Shown: positions 12,069 to 24,914, counted from the first letter of the stretch. The stretch is DNA of 64,000 nt from Mimachlamys varia (GCA_947623455.1 OX392527.1:31674201-31738200); one strand, 5' to 3'. Notes: a model not told the origin generated them from the sequence alone. Numbers and translations: made by a program.

Positions 12069-12236
12069 ACTCCCCACACCCGGGATATCGGATCACCTCT
12101 CCCACACCCGGGATATCGGATCACCTCTCCCACACCCGGGATATCGGATCACCTTTCCCACACCCGGGATATCGGATCACCTCTCCCACACCCGGGATAT
12201 CGGATCACCTCTCCCACACCCAGATATCAGATCACC
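12069..12236 (+). repeat. 28-bp tandem repeat, six units
   Basis: The unit contains CACACCCGGGATATCGGATC. Five copies are nearly perfect and the last is diverged. It is markedly GC-richer than its surroundings. Confidence 0.9.
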
Positions 12237-12817
12237 ACAAGGTAGTAATGGATCCCAATCCGAAATATAACAAACCAGAGTGCATGAAAATATTCAATTA
12301 CAAAAAGGCGGACTGGGATAGCATAAACAAACCCCGGTAAAGATCCTCGAAGATAACATAAATCATCTATTTATTTACAATATGATAACAAATAATAATG
12401 AAATGTGACTACCAATCTCTCCTTACATGATAAAAACAACTGTACTCAGAATTTCTCACTGATGGGAAATAACTGTCCAATAAAATGTCCCACGAACTGT
12501 CCTTCTCCGATAAGATGCTGTAGTTAAATTCCGAATAAGACAGAAAGAAGGTGTAGAGAACCCCAAGCTATATCAACAGTGCTCTCGCCCTATAAGGCAA
12601 GTCATATATATATATATACTTCTTAAGTACCTAGATTGCTATTGTAGAAATATGTAGAATGATCCATTCTAGGAATATCTGTCTCTAGGTAAACACTGTC
12701 ATGTTCAAGAATATTCGCTAACATTTTTTTACACAGGTAATTTACTTCATACATGTTAACCATCCCCGCACCTTACAAATATTTCTCTCGATTAGACAGG
12801 TCTCAACATGTTGATTC

Positions 12818-13250
12818 TGTCGACTGCTGACGAACAAACTTACGGCACAGGGATTCGAGAAATGCAGGTTGATGAAGACTATGGGCAAGTTTTATGGTCG
12901 CCATCTTGATATCATCAAGAAATATTCTGTATCTTTGTGTGATATGGAGATAGACGTTTTTGAGTTTGCTTGTTGTACAATGACAATGATGACTCGGTTC
13001 TCATTTTGAGGATTGATGCTTACTTGGATGTGACCAAGATTGATATGGCGGGTGTCGTCGATGAAGCAGAAGACGCTTACTCTTCCGGAACACCTGGTCT
13101 TATTCTCTTGTGCTTTTACGAGAGTCTCAATGCAAATCTTTCCTTTTGTTCCTATTTTGCCCCTAGTTTAATCGATTTTGAGCTCGGATTATAGTTTTGT
13201 TGACGCTTTGGTATTCTCTGATTTTTTTGTTAACGCTTCGGTATTTATTT
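12818..13250 (+). mobile_element. Penelope-like element 3' fragment (RT end plus tail)
   Basis: It begins inside the reverse transcriptase C-terminal region, with a broken frame that still shows a KFYGRHL-like segment near 12890, and continues through the full 3' tail. The end block (ACGCTT, GGTATT, poly-T) occurs twice in a row at 13203-13250, a partial tandem duplication of the terminus. Confidence 0.75.
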
Positions 13251-13259
13251 TCACTAAGG

Positions 13260-14487
13260 CGAAGCTTGGTTGATGCATGACTAATCCCAAACAAGCAAAG
13301 GCATGCGTTTCTGTACCACAAGGCCATTACAGCATTGTATAATGTGTGTCTAATGTTTTGATATTTTTTTCTGTTTTGCGTTTTACTCTCAAGATTAAAG
13401 CGATTTTCTGAGTGTTGTAAAACAAAAAAAAGGCAAAATCTCTTATGAAACGAAAGCAAAAACGGCAAAACAATGGTCAAACACATAATTAGACAGATAT
13501 CCGTTGGAATGGATAAAAACAAAATAATTATAAAGACATAGCTGCTAACGAAATCTATCATTAAGAGACAATTTTTTTTCCGATTACGATTCTTCAATCA
13601 CTTAACCAACACGAAGTTAAATATAAACAATAGTTAAAACATTTTGCAATTGCTTAATTCGACCTAAATTGTAAAAAAAAAATCACGTCCTCTAGGCTTA
13701 CTGTAGACCTGTGTTATAAGAAATGTTTTTAAATCGAAAGTGGAAGAACCCCATGGCGTCTCGGCTTGACGTCAAATTTGTAAATCAGTCTTGTATCAAG
13801 ATCAATTAACCGCGACCATTACGACATAGACTGCTATGAAGTAAGTAATAAAGATACATATATAGACGTATTTATCTTAATGATGCCAAAAACAACTTCT
13901 AGATGTTTTAACCTGCGGTAAGATCCCAATATTTATTACCACTGTTGGCGTTTTTCAATACAATTAGATGCACCAACTCTATAAAACCCTACCATGCCAC
14001 TGGATATCAATTAACATACCTATGTATATCCAACCAATACTGTCCACAGCTGGCATGGTTAACCTAGTTTACCACATTATACACGTATTTGACAAGTGGA
14101 CGATCCTCTTTGTACCTTTTTATTAATTTATTTTGTGTTTGTGACGCACTGTTTAATGATCTTTCTCCATTGATTCTTTCTGCTGTATTTGATAATAAAA
14201 TTCTATCTAAAGGAAGGATTTCCTGCAAAGTAATGGTTGGGAGGCAGCGATGGCAAATTATTCTAGAATAAAGAGAGACAGCAAGCAAGCAAACTCTGCA
14301 TAAAAAGAGATAGAAAGCAAATTACCGTACAAGGCAAGCTAACCTACATAAAACATTGGGTTAGCTACATCGAAGGCAAGCTTTCCTTAAGTTGGCTGTT
14401 TCGACGGCAAGCTAATCTAGCATACACAGCAATATAATTAAAAGGAAAATCTTTGAAAAATGCAAAAAATATCTTCTCAATTGAAAC
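13260..14487. other. AT-rich non-coding stretch
   Basis: The 144-codon minus-strand frame at 13163-13597 starts in unique sequence and ends in the element tail, so it is unlikely to be a gene. Near 14280-14420 a GGCAAGCTAA-like motif recurs a few times without strict periodicity. Confidence 0.45.
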
Positions 14488-14795
14488 AGGTCGAGTTCGA
14501 GCGTCGACTATTTACTATAGTAGGGCTATTACATTTAATGCGTTTACACATGCATGTAAACGTCAACCAATCGCTGCCTTTCTCTCAAATAATCACGCAT
14601 GCGCAGACGACCGCTTGTAACTCTGGTCCGACTAAACTAAATCAGTAGTTTGTACCATAGTCGGTAGACATGCGCACTGTTTACCTCTTGTTTCTATACG
14701 CATGCGCAAAGCACAAAACTAAAGTGAGTTCGATCGTACCATTGTTAGACTACAGCCAGTAATTATAAAGTTGACGCTCAAACTCGGCCCGAATG
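14488..14795. mobile_element. Foldback or MITE candidate, about 300 bp
   Basis: The ends are imperfect inverted repeats: the left has GAGTTCGAGCGTCGACT and the right, reverse complemented, has GAGTTTGAGCGTCAACT, with similarity extending about 30 bp. Inside are a palindrome CGTTTACA/TGTAAACG near 14553, a nested hairpin CCGACTA/TAGTCGG near 14628-14664, and three CATGCGCA-type motifs. No coding sequence and no certain target duplication. Confidence 0.5.
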
Positions 14796-15029
14796 ATTCA
14801 CTATAACTCTTTTGTATTCAAAATTGCTTTATTTCAATAACTGACTATCTATCCCAGCTTGCCAACAAGGTTTTAATAAACTTAATCTTAATTTAAATGC
14901 TATGAAGGTTATATATATACACATTAAGTATATGCAAATAAATGTACTTTTATAATTAGAGATCACCTACTGGTATTTATCGTCTCCTATACAAACTTCC
15001 TGTTCTGACCTACTAGAACATTTTATCGT

Positions 15030-15283
15030 ATATCATTGTGAATGCTTATTTATCTTCTATTCCAAACTGTCAGTGTCACGTGATTGTTCTGTTCATAAAT
15101 ATTGAATGCTTATATATACCCAAAATTTAAAACTGTTAGTGTAACCTGTTGGTATATTGATGTGAATGTTTATTTATCTTCTATTCCAAACTGTCAGTGT
15201 CACGTGTTTGTTCTGTTCATAAATATTGAATGCTTAATATTTAACCTAAATTCAAAATTGTTAGTGTAACCTGTTGGTATATC
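15030..15283 (+). repeat. 124-bp tandem duplication
   Basis: Two adjacent diverged copies contain TTATCTTCTATTCCAAACTG and GTTAGTGTAACCTGTTGGTA. No coding content. Confidence 0.8.
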
Positions 15284-15562
15284 GATATATTTACATTTGC
15301 TCTGCGTTGCCACTTTATAACACTACCAAGGCCAGTTCCGTGTTACGGGAGCATAACACTGGAGTGGTAGTTATGACGTCATTACGATTGTGACGTCATA
15401 ATCATAACGTTGGAAATAGCCGGCCGATACTGGCTGTTCGCTGTTCTATTTATTAGAAATCTACCTGAAATTTTCAGAACAAATGTAGAATACAAATATA
15501 ATTTTTTTATCAAAACCAATGGAAAAATGTAAATATAAGCACTAAATATCATTCTGTTCCGT

Positions 15563-16047
15563 GTTATGGTCCTATATTCTGGGGCTTGCTCTAAATATCG
15601 GGATTTTCGTGATCGATGTCGACTGCTGACAAACAAACTAACAACACAAGGATTCGAGAGATGTAGGTTGATCAGAACTATGGGCAAATTTTATGGTCGC
15701 CATCTTTGTCTTATTGAGAAATATTTTGTATCTTTAAGTGAAATGAATATGGACGTTTTTTAATATGACCATTAGTGTGTTTACTTATTGTGATTGACAA
15801 TGATTCTCAGTTCTCATTTTGAGAACTTCATATTTACTGGGATGTGACAAAGATTTACATGGCGGGTGTCGTCGATGAAGCATAAGACGCTCACTCTTCC
15901 GGAACACCCGGTCCTATTCTTTTGTACTTTTACAATGGTCTCCATGTAAATCTTTCCTTTGTTCATATTTTGCCCCCGGTTTAATCGATTTTGAGTTTTG
16001 ATTATGCTTTTGTTAATGCTTCGATATTCTCTTATTTATTTTTACTT
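15563..16047 (+). mobile_element. Penelope-like element 3' fragment (RT end plus tail)
   Basis: A 65-codon frame at 15566-15763 covers the last part of the reverse transcriptase with KYRDFRDRCRLLTNK and GKFYGRHLCLIEKY. It ends at a stop where the reading frame of the best copy (25220-25882) also ends within a residue or two, followed by the complete tail. It is 5' truncated and close to the 25-kb copy, so relatively young. Confidence 0.8.
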
Positions 16048-16359
16048 TGTCTTCCATATTTGTCCCTCCAATATTTTAACACTTGAAATTATAAATCTTA
16101 ATTTTTGTGACGTCGGTTATGAAAAACTGAACACGTCATAGTCGATCAAAACGGGTAAGGGGCGAATGCAATGTACATATTAATGTTCTTCTGGGGAGGG
16201 ATGCAAACACACGCTAGTCCATTAGCTAAGATATTGTTGAACATTCACGTGTAATTCCTATTTGCATTTCGTCAAATCATTTTTATTTCTACATGCAGTA
16301 TACTAAGTAAATCGAAAACTCCATTTTTAGCTGATTACTTTTTCGTAGGTAACAAAGCG

Positions 16360-17000
16360 GCACAAACGTGTTACACAAACTATATAACAACCAGTTTACC
16401 GAGACTTTCACGTCTTTAAGATAACGTAACACACATATATGATGCACGTGTTACGCAAACTTTATACCAACCAGTCTATGGATCCGAAACTTTCACGTTT
16501 TTATGATGACGTAACACACACATATATGCTGGAAGTGTAATAGAAAATGTATACGAACCAGTTTACCGAACCTTACACGTCTTTAAAATGACGTAACACA
16601 CATATATGATGCACGTGTTACGCAAACTTTATACACACCAGTCTATGGATCCGAAACTTTCACGTTTTTATGATGACGTAACACACACATATGCTGGAAG
16701 TGTAATAGAAAATGTATACCAACCAGTTTACCGAACCTTACACGTCTTTAAAATGACGTAACACACATATATGATGCACGTGTTACGCAAACTTTATACC
16801 AACCAGTCTACCGATCCGAACCTTTCACGTTTTTATGATGACGTAACACACACATATGCTGGAAGTGTTATACAAAATGTATACCAACCAGTTTACCGAA
16901 CCTTTCTCGTCTGTAAGAGGATGTAACACACACATATGCCACACGTGCTACACAAACTATATACCAACCAGTTTACCGAAACTTTCACGTCTGTAAGAGA
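16360..17000 (+). repeat. Tandem repeat, about 83-bp monomer in about 166-bp dimers
   Basis: GATGCACGTG recurs at 16441, 16608 and 16773, and half-units lie between. Each monomer carries a CACGTG-like or ACGTG motif, ACCAGT, TTCACGT and GACGTAACACA. Units are 80-95% alike by eye. Confidence 0.85.
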
Positions 17001-17969
17001 AAGATGACAAGTTTTTCTCAGGAGGTTGTAACTTCTGTTTGTTCCAAATAGCAAAATCAGGTAATAAACATTACTTTTAATGCTTTTACGTTCGTTCTTT
17101 TCAAAAATTAAGACTTGACTATTTATCAGAAAAACATTGTATTCATATTGTCTTTGCAATATATATCGGGGAATAATTAGGTGATATATCAGCAAGCACA
17201 GACATTCATGTAAATACTTATAATTATATTAATTATTATTACTATTTTGCTATAGTAATCACTGCATATTTTTTTCCTTATAAATATATACATTATTCAT
17301 AATTGTTGCAGAGTCGTAAACAGAGTCGAGAACTATAACAGTCCTAGTGCCTAAAACATTACCGTCTTCTCAAAAACAATTATACAGTTCGGGTTTAAAT
17401 GAAAACATTAAGAATAGAAATAGAAATTCCAATTGGTTTGCTACAAGTACTAACTTATTGAGTTAAAATAAACCAGAAAACTAATTTAAAACTGAAAACT
17501 ACTTTTCTCTGTTTAAAGACACGTGCGTGTAAGGACAATCCCGTTTAAACAAACTCAAACTATAGAAACACTGATACAAATTCCAAAGGTCGTTTTCATT
17601 GTTCAGAAAACATTGAACGTTGGGGAAAATTGGCAGTGATTGATTCCGCCCTTTTGGGAACAGCGTGAATGATAATTGGTGACGTCAGAGTGTACTTTGA
17701 CACTTATAATACGCTACTAAAAATAGTTGGTAAGATGTATTTGGAATCGGTATATGTCCTTTTATATAACAGTATAACGATCTTAGAGTGTTCATGGGAC
17801 TACCGAAATTATGGTACGATGATGTATTTTGTTTTCTCTCATTTGATATAGTTATTCGGTTCATATATCCCGGTATATTGTACTTAATTAATGAAAACAA
17901 CAATATCTTAAATACCAACAATTATGACTAATATGTGCCATTTCAGAATATAATATAAGCAATATTATT
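17001..17969. other. AT-rich non-coding stretch
   Basis: No supported feature. Open frames here show no family signature. Confidence 0.45.
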
Positions 17970-18092
17970 GTAATAATTACATATATATCACATCTCATAT
18001 AACCGGACTAGGCTGTAAGTACGGAGGTAAGTAATAATTACATATATATCATATCTCATATAACTGGACTAGGCTGTAAGTACGGATATAAA
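17970..18092 (+). repeat. 61-bp tandem duplication
   Basis: Two copies contain GGACTAGGCTGTAAGTACGG and differ at only a few bases, so the duplication is recent. Confidence 0.85.
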
Positions 18093-18257
18093 CCTATCCT
18101 CAGGTATTTCCCTCCGGGTAACAAGACTACTGTAGATCTGATCTCGGGTGTATCACGTGTAACCACTATTTACGTTCCCATGATACAGCCATTAGTTCAA
18201 TTTAACCAAGGACACGTGCAATTAAGGAGACTATAAATGAAAGCTGGTGTGACAAAA

Positions 18258-18800
18258 TAGAGAACACTGATGCGTCAACAAAATAATAATCCGAACTCCA
18301 AAATAGATAAAACTATGGACAAAATATGAAAAAAGAAAACTTCACATGGAGGACCCTATAAAAGTAAATGAGAATACGACCAAGTGTTACAGAAGAGTAA
18401 GCGTTTTCTACTTCATCGACGACACCCGCCATGTTACATCCAAGTAAGCATCACTCCTCAAAATGAGAACCGAGTCATCATTATCAATCACAACAAGTAA
18501 GCACACTTATTAGCATATTCAAAAACGTCCATCTTCATATCACGCAAACATACAAAATATGTGTCAGTAAGACAAAGATGGCGACCATAGAACTTGCTGA
18601 TAGTTCCGATCAACCTGGATCTCTCGAATCCATTTGTAGTACGTTTGTTTGTCAGCAGTCGACATATATCACGAAAATTTCGATATTCAAAGCAAGCCCT
18701 AGTAAAACGACTTCGATAATAGGATGCTACTATGTAGACATGAAAAATTCACGATCGGAAAATCGAAACCGTCACGTTTATGGTATAGCTTACATTGTAA
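18258..18800 (-). mobile_element. Penelope-like element 3' fragment
   Basis: Read on the minus strand it runs from the end of the reverse transcriptase (about 18800 down to 18520) into the full tail (18500-18258). The coding part has stops and indels. Confidence 0.75.
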
Positions 18801-19059
18801 TAGTATAGCTTAATAGTAATGATCGATGTAAGCAGTTGCTGAGGAATACACGAACATGACGTCATTATGTTGGTATAAAAAGGGCGAAGGGTCGCTAACA
18901 AAATTGCTGTTCTATTTTTCGAATGTTGATGACGAAAAAGAAATATTTATCATAGTTTGAATTCAATTAGAATCAGTTTAAGTCAGCAACATAGTTATGA
19001 AATGTTAATATAAGCATTAAATTATTTTGATATGGTGTTCATGGTCATAAAAATGACAT

Positions 19060-19432
19060 GTAAACACCATAGGATGGATATCCAGGGATGTTACTATCAA
19101 GAAAGGGAAAGTTCACGATCGGAATATCAAAATCGTCACTTTAACATAAAGCTTACTAGTAAGCTGCCCGTGTTGGTCATAGTTTAAGTACAGATCGAGG
19201 TAAAAAGCTGTTTCAGGAAAGTATTTTGTGTCCGTAATCTCAAGTTCATTTGGGTATATAAGATGGACTAGGTCAGCACAAATCCTGTTTTATATAGACA
19301 AAACTTCGTCGATATACCTAAAAGTGAAATTTAAAGATTTGGCAAGGGTTTTGTTACCCGTTCTGATAATCCCCTCGACAAATTCAGCCTCGTATGAAAA
19401 CAAACAAGTCAGCCAAAAGTTGGGCACAGTTA
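19060..19432 (-). mobile_element. Penelope-like element reverse transcriptase core relic
   Basis: The minus strand encodes diverged pieces of the catalytic region around the YIDDVLS-like box. It overlaps in content with the end of 18258-18800, so it is a separate insertion or a duplicated piece rather than its continuation. Confidence 0.65.
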
Positions 19433-19439
19433 GTTAGTT

Positions 19440-21145
19440 GAAAGATGACGTCCCAACCGGACCCTTCCTCCAAACGAACATGGAAGTTGTATTTACGCCA
19501 CGCGATCAGAAATGATTCTCTAAAATCCAAATTTTATAAATGTAACCTCACGAGCGTACCATATCTAAAGGAAACGACCAGTATGCTTAACTTGACAGTA
19601 ACAAATGCCAGACAGGATATCGATCCAGGAACACATCTAACCAATTGATATGATTTGCTGTTGGAAGACCCAGTCCGAGAGTCAACTATACTATTCACAA
19701 TAGTCTGTGTATAAAACTTGATTTGCCACACACACACACACAATCATTTAGAATTCATTTAACAGCAATAGTTGGTCAGGCCATCACAACAGACCTACTG
19801 AAGTAAAGGTGAAAAATAATAACCTTGAATATCATACCTCATTCATTTAAATGCCTATACGATTCTAGCAGTTCCTCCGGTCAATATTTTCGTCTGCTTG
19901 GAATTTTAGACAAGTGGTTTGGCATAGTTCAAGGCTACCTAAAATATCAATTAACTTTCTGACTTGTGTTAATTATATCTCTGGGCTACACCTTGAACAT
20001 TCAAGCTACCAATTAACCATACACATGGAATTTTCGTTTGATCTTACTCGTCATCAGGTCTACTACAGCCGACAGTTCATGGCTTATTATCAGTATCAAT
20101 ACTTGTACTGGTCAACAATAGTTGTTTGATACAAACAACGATAAGTAAGACTGGCAGGTGCCTAGTTTACATTTGTACATGTACATGTATACATATATAT
20201 ACATTTCTAGTGAACTTGGACTCAATATACCTACCAAAATGTTTAAAGGTTATTTTTTATGAACTTTCCATTTGACGTATAAATACATCAGTAAATTAGT
20301 GCAGGAATACCTCTCATTTTTAGAAACTGTTTGCATCCAGTGTTTTGTTTCAGTTTCAATAACCGTGTTTATGTTATTCAATTTTATACTTGTTATCAAT
20401 ACGCTTCGCAGTTCATTAAAATTGTGTCAAGATCCATTGAGGTTTCTACCCCATAAACCTCAACAGAACATAATTCAATCCTTTAATGTATGTGTTTCTT
20501 TGCATTCCAACATATGATATTGTTTTTTTCCATGTACAGCTAAACTTTACGTAGGCCAACCCAGTAACCTGCTAGTGTAAACACCGTGCCGGAATCAGGT
20601 TAAACTATTTCAGAGAGAATGATAGGGGGTACTTTAGTCTGCAGTGGTATCCCGCGTTATTGTATAAATACTTACAACAGGAATCGTAAAAAAACCGTGT
20701 TTGTTTTAATTCTCATTAACCAATCGTTTCACCTTCGTTTATGTTGTGGGAATGATAAGTGTGATTATGAACTTGCTACAAATGTAATCATTTGATAAGA
20801 CCAGAATAAAAAAGAAAACCTAAATTATTCAAAGGAGGCGCCAAAATGAAATAAAAAATGGAATGTGTTTTAAACATTTGTTCACATAAAAAATACGGAG
20901 GGTTGCTATGTACATTATGTATATTTCCCAAAAGCTTTGACCGCTGGGTTGTGCATCCAACCGTGCAGTGTTATGACGAGTCTTACGAACCTTATAATCC
21001 ATGTGTCTAAGAAACGATTCAATTAATTTCCATTTCAAAGCATTTTATTGACTTAAAAACAAGCAAAATGATTAAATATCAGGCAAAGCCTATATAAGTC
21101 CTTTCCTATAACTTAATGAGATTTAATATCATATAAGGATAGGCT
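19440..21145. other. Non-coding stretch with microsatellites
   Basis: A (CA)n run lies near 19729-19742 and a TACATG/TATA-rich run near 20172-20203. The remaining open frames have no recognisable domains. Confidence 0.45.
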
Positions 21146-21149
21146 TAAA

Positions 21150-21590
21150 AGTAATTTTTTAAACTTTCATAGTGCTTTGAAAGGTCAGTCGTTACATCAA
21201 TATTACATGAAGCCCCATATACATGTTTTTACATCTTGCATCTAGAACAATTGCTTAACTTCATTTATAATCTTTTCCAATTAATAGCTTATTACCTAAG
21301 TAAGTATTTGTGTCGTCATTTAAACGACATTGACGGAACAGATCAGCTTGAATAAAATTGGCGCCAATTATAATAATTAGTCATTTGAGTGTTTAGCGCA
21401 AGGGCATTTTCCGTGGTATTCGTAGCGGCGCGACAAGACTCTCATTGAACAAACTTTATCTATGACGTCATAGTTAAACCACGTGCTACGTCTCGAGAAC
21501 CATTGCTTTCATACTTTATGAAAGGCATTTTTGCTGGTAATGTTGTATAGTGAGTTGCAGCGCAAATGTAAATATAAGTTTATAAAGAGA
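21150..21590 (+). mobile_element. Dispersed palindrome-bearing element, longer copy
   Basis: It matches the reverse complement of the 265-bp insertion at 44102-44370. Landmarks are ACTTTCATAGTGC near the start, the GCGCGACAAGACTCTCATTG block, CACGTGCTACGTCTCGAGAA, and GTTGCAGCGCAAA near the end. It holds about 170 bp (roughly 21187-21360) absent from the other copy. No coding sequence; class unknown. Confidence 0.65.
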
Positions 21591-21596
21591 TAATTC

Positions 21597-22365
21597 AGGG
21601 TAACAAAAACCTTGCCAAATCTTTCAATTTCTCTTTCATGTATATCGACGATGTGTTGTCTATAAACAACAAGCAGTTTACTGACCTAGTCGATCGTATA
21701 TACACTACTGAACTTGAGATTAAGGACACAACAGACTTTCCTACATCAGCTTACTACCTATCTTTACTTATGATATGACCTACACGGACAGCTTACTACT
21801 AAGCTTTATGATAAACGTGACGATTTTCCTATCGTGATCTTTCTTTTCCTTGATAGTAAAATCCCTGCTTTTCCATCCTATGGTGTTTACTTATCGCAGT
21901 TGATTTGTTATTCTAGGGCTTGCTCTAAATATCGTGATTTTCGTGATCGATGTCAACTGCTGACGAACAAACATATTGCACAGGGATTCGAGAGGTACAG
22001 GTACGTTGATGAAGACTATGGGAAAGTTTTATGGTCACCATCTTTGTCTCCTTGAGAAATATTCTGTATCGTTGTGCGATATCAAGATGGATTTTATTTA
22101 TTTAGTATGCTTGTTTGTGTGCTCACTGGTTGTGATTGACAATGATGACTCGGTTCTCATTTTGAGGACTTGATGTTTACTTGGATGTGACCGATATTTA
22201 CATGGTGGGTGTCGTGGGTGACGCATTAGACGCTTCCGGAACACCTGATCTTATTCCTTTTGTACTTTAACAAGCGTATCCATATAAGTCTTTTCTTTGT
22301 TCATACTTTGCCTCAATTTTGAGTTCGGTTTACGGTTTGTTGCCGCTTTGCTATTCTCTTTTTTT
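21597..22365 (+). mobile_element. Penelope-like element fragment (RT core to tail)
   Basis: It starts just before the YIDDVLS box and runs through the rest of the reverse transcriptase and the tail. The coding part has several frameshifts; the tail is shortened. It begins directly after the palindrome-bearing element. Confidence 0.75.
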
Positions 22366-22379
22366 TAGCCTAAGAATAG

Positions 22380-22920
22380 ATTAAACAGATGGATGTTTAG
22401 TTTACCTATTTCTCTTTATTGAATAGCAAATTATACAATGGATTTCACATTTGTTTAAATCATTACTTAATTATAAACTGATTCATTTTTTCCTTCTAAC
22501 GCTTTTGTCGTATTAACACAATATTAACACATAATTATGTTACTTCCTTATTTTGGTGGTTGAACACGTATTTGTTATTACATCTCTACATGCATAGCCG
22601 AATATCTGTTACATGACATATATTACAGTACGTTTTACACTTTATTCTATCAATGTCGACAAACGTAAAAGTGGCCTTTATTATTATTATTAAGCTTTCC
22701 CAATTTCATTCCTAGAAGACACTAAGGGCAGTTTAACGATGCGCTCGGTAAATTAAAAAGCCTCAGTTTGTCGTTTCTGATGGAATTTAACATAGCGGAT
22801 TTAGAAATTAGATAAAAAATCGTTTCAGCAAAGCAAATGCATGTAATCAAACGTATTTAGGGAAGTAAATGTTTTCCTTTAGCTTTAGCAATAACATTTC
22901 GGGAGTAGATTTCTCCCATA
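22380..22920. other. AT-rich non-coding stretch
   Basis: Nothing supportable apart from a short (ATT)n run near 22678. Confidence 0.45.
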
Positions 22921-22921
22921 A

Positions 22922-23093
22922 CCCCAGATTTACATGGCGTGTGTCGTCGATGAATCAGAAGACGCTTACTCTTCCGGAACACCTGGTCTTATTCTCTTGT
23001 GCTTGTACGAGAGTCTCCGTGTAAATATTTCCTCTTTCGAATTTGAGTTCGGATTATTGTTTTGCTAACGCGTTTGTATTCTCTGATTTTTTT
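22922..23093 (+). mobile_element. Penelope-like element solo 3' tail
   Basis: It begins at GATTTACATGGCG and ends GTATTCTCTGATTTTTTT, with no reverse transcriptase. The sequence after it (to about 23175) is shared with the sequence after the tail at 43727-44097, so tail plus flank was copied as a unit. Confidence 0.7.
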
Positions 23094-23179
23094 TACCTAT
23101 ATAAAATCAGCTTAGCGATCGTGTTTTATGTCTCACTGTGTGGGCTTGTAACAACTAAGCTAGCGATACCACGTTGTTG

Positions 23180-23474
23180 ACTTCAAATACTCTGGCCAAA
23201 TTCAAGAAACATCTGAAGACGTACATTTTCACGTCTGCATATTAGGGTACCAACTTAGACGACATGTATATACTGACATTTGTTTATCTACAGTAGATGT
23301 TGTTCGTATTTATTTGCATTTTTTTTATATTATCACATAAGCTTAGCTTGTAATAACTTCTTTATTTATTCAGTGTAAGTATCAAATTATTATCTACATG
23401 TTGTGAAGCGCTTTAGAGTAATTTTACAAATTATAAAGAGCGCTATATAAATGTTGTATATTATTATTATTTCG
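23180..23474 (+). mobile_element. 5'-truncated LINE 3' end
   Basis: A frame ending at 23245 reads KFKKHLKTYIFTSAY then stop, typical of the C-terminus of many invertebrate LINE polymerases. It is followed by an untranslated region with GAAGCGCTTTAGAG and AGAGCGCTATATAAAT and a short ATT-repeat tail. The family (CR1, L2, RTE or other) cannot be told from this fragment. Confidence 0.65.
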
Positions 23475-23918
23475 CGTTACATACATTGTACATCACTGAT
23501 TGCCAACAGGACAATGTTATCGGCTTTACAAACATGTTCACTATGTCAATGATGTCAAATCGAATTATATACAAAGTGCATTACGCGTTGCCCTCTATTT
23601 CGGAATGCTGTGGAATTTTCATTGATCTATTGTTGATTGGCTTGAGGCTTGCTGAAGTTTACCAATCCCACTAATTCATGTAAACACATAAACATCCTGT
23701 AGGCCTCGAGTTAATTTCATTTAATCAATTTTATATGGAGAACATTACAACTTACTGACATTAATGTGTCACGCCTCTTCACTACGACCTACACAATCTG
23801 CTAAAGAAACACTGCCAAGTCAAAACGACACGTGTAGAAGAGCACCGAATCAACCCGTTATTTCTTAAGACAAACAAAGAATTTTTTTTTTAACGTGAAT
23901 AGACTTCTTCCAAAACAC
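23475..23918. other. Non-coding stretch
   Basis: No supported feature. Confidence 0.4.
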
Positions 23919-23920
23919 CA

Positions 23921-24098
23921 GATTTACATGGCATGTCGTTTATGAAGCAGAAGACGCTTACTCTTCCGGAACACCTGTTCTTTTTCTCTTGTGCTTTTAC
24001 GAGATTCCTCATTAAAATTTTTCCTTTGTTCCTATTTTGCCTCTAGTTTAATCGATTTTGAGTTTGCATTATGGTTTTGTTTACGCTTCGGTATTCTC
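23921..24098 (+). mobile_element. Penelope-like element solo 3' tail
   Basis: Tail only, from GATTTACATGG to GGTATTCTCC, with small deletions near its start. It abuts the MITE candidate that begins at about 24107. Confidence 0.7.
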
Positions 24099-24106
24099 CT
24101 TCATTT

Positions 24107-24575
24107 CAGCATGCCATCCAAAAGTTCTGATACATCTTTTCTGAAAACGCTTTGAAATTGAGCAAAACCAAATTTTGAAGTATGTATTACTATTAATATT
24201 TTTATGTTATAATTAACTGCTTGCGATGTTTTGTTATCTTGGTTTTTGATACAATTAAAATCCTCAAAATGCAATATTTTTGCGATTTCACGTTTTTAAT
24301 ACATACAGTTCAACAATATTTTTCTTTCTGATACTTTTGACGGTGGATCCAATATAATTATGCAAATGAAAGGAAAGCCTTTTTTATTCATTTTTGAACA
24401 TAATCAAATGTAAACCCCTACCTTGACCCTCCCTGCAACTTCAAGGACTTAGGTATTTTTAAAATAAAATGCCAATTGTTACTGATAAGTGGACAATCTT
24501 TAGGAAATTGCATCAGTTGTGTTAATGGTTAAATATGTACACAGCGTTTGTAACAATACTTTTGGATGGCAGTGT
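24107..24575. mobile_element. Tc1/mariner-like MITE candidate, about 470 bp
   Basis: The ends are inverted: the left has GCCATCCAAAAGTTCTGATA and the right, reverse complemented, has GCCATCCAAAAGTATTGTTA. Terminal CA and a flanking TA-rich sequence on the right fit a mariner-type element. The interior is AT-rich without coding sequence, so it would depend on transposase from elsewhere. Confidence 0.6.
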
Positions 24576-24914
24576 ATATACACTAGTACATGTATGACCC
24601 TTGATCTCTGATAACATCCGCTAAATCGAAGTGTTACTTAATACTCAAACAATGTGCTATTAAATATGATGTGACGTTTGAGGGCCCACTGGTCCCTCTA
24701 TCAAGCTATAGCTTGGTGTATGTCCGTTTCATAAACCAGTTGATAAAGGGCCTTTCGTGTTTCGATAGATAGTGGAGACATATTTATCGAATGGGTTACT
24801 GAAAGAGGATATCGATATATCTAGCTCCTTAATTCTCCATCAAGTTTAATCACGACGGGTCTATGTTTTTCTTCGACACTATCTAAATCAGGGCTTCAGT
24901 CTTATTGTGACACT

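Noticed and set aside
13163..13597. 144-codon minus-strand frame with possible membrane helices
   Set aside because: Its C-terminal part is the reverse complement of a retroelement tail and the rest has AT-driven hydrophobic composition.
20030..20078. A third CTGATGA followed by GAAA on the minus strand, and another near 30880
   Set aside because: The intervening bases do not form a convincing helix II and the 7-mer is expected several times by chance in 64 kb.
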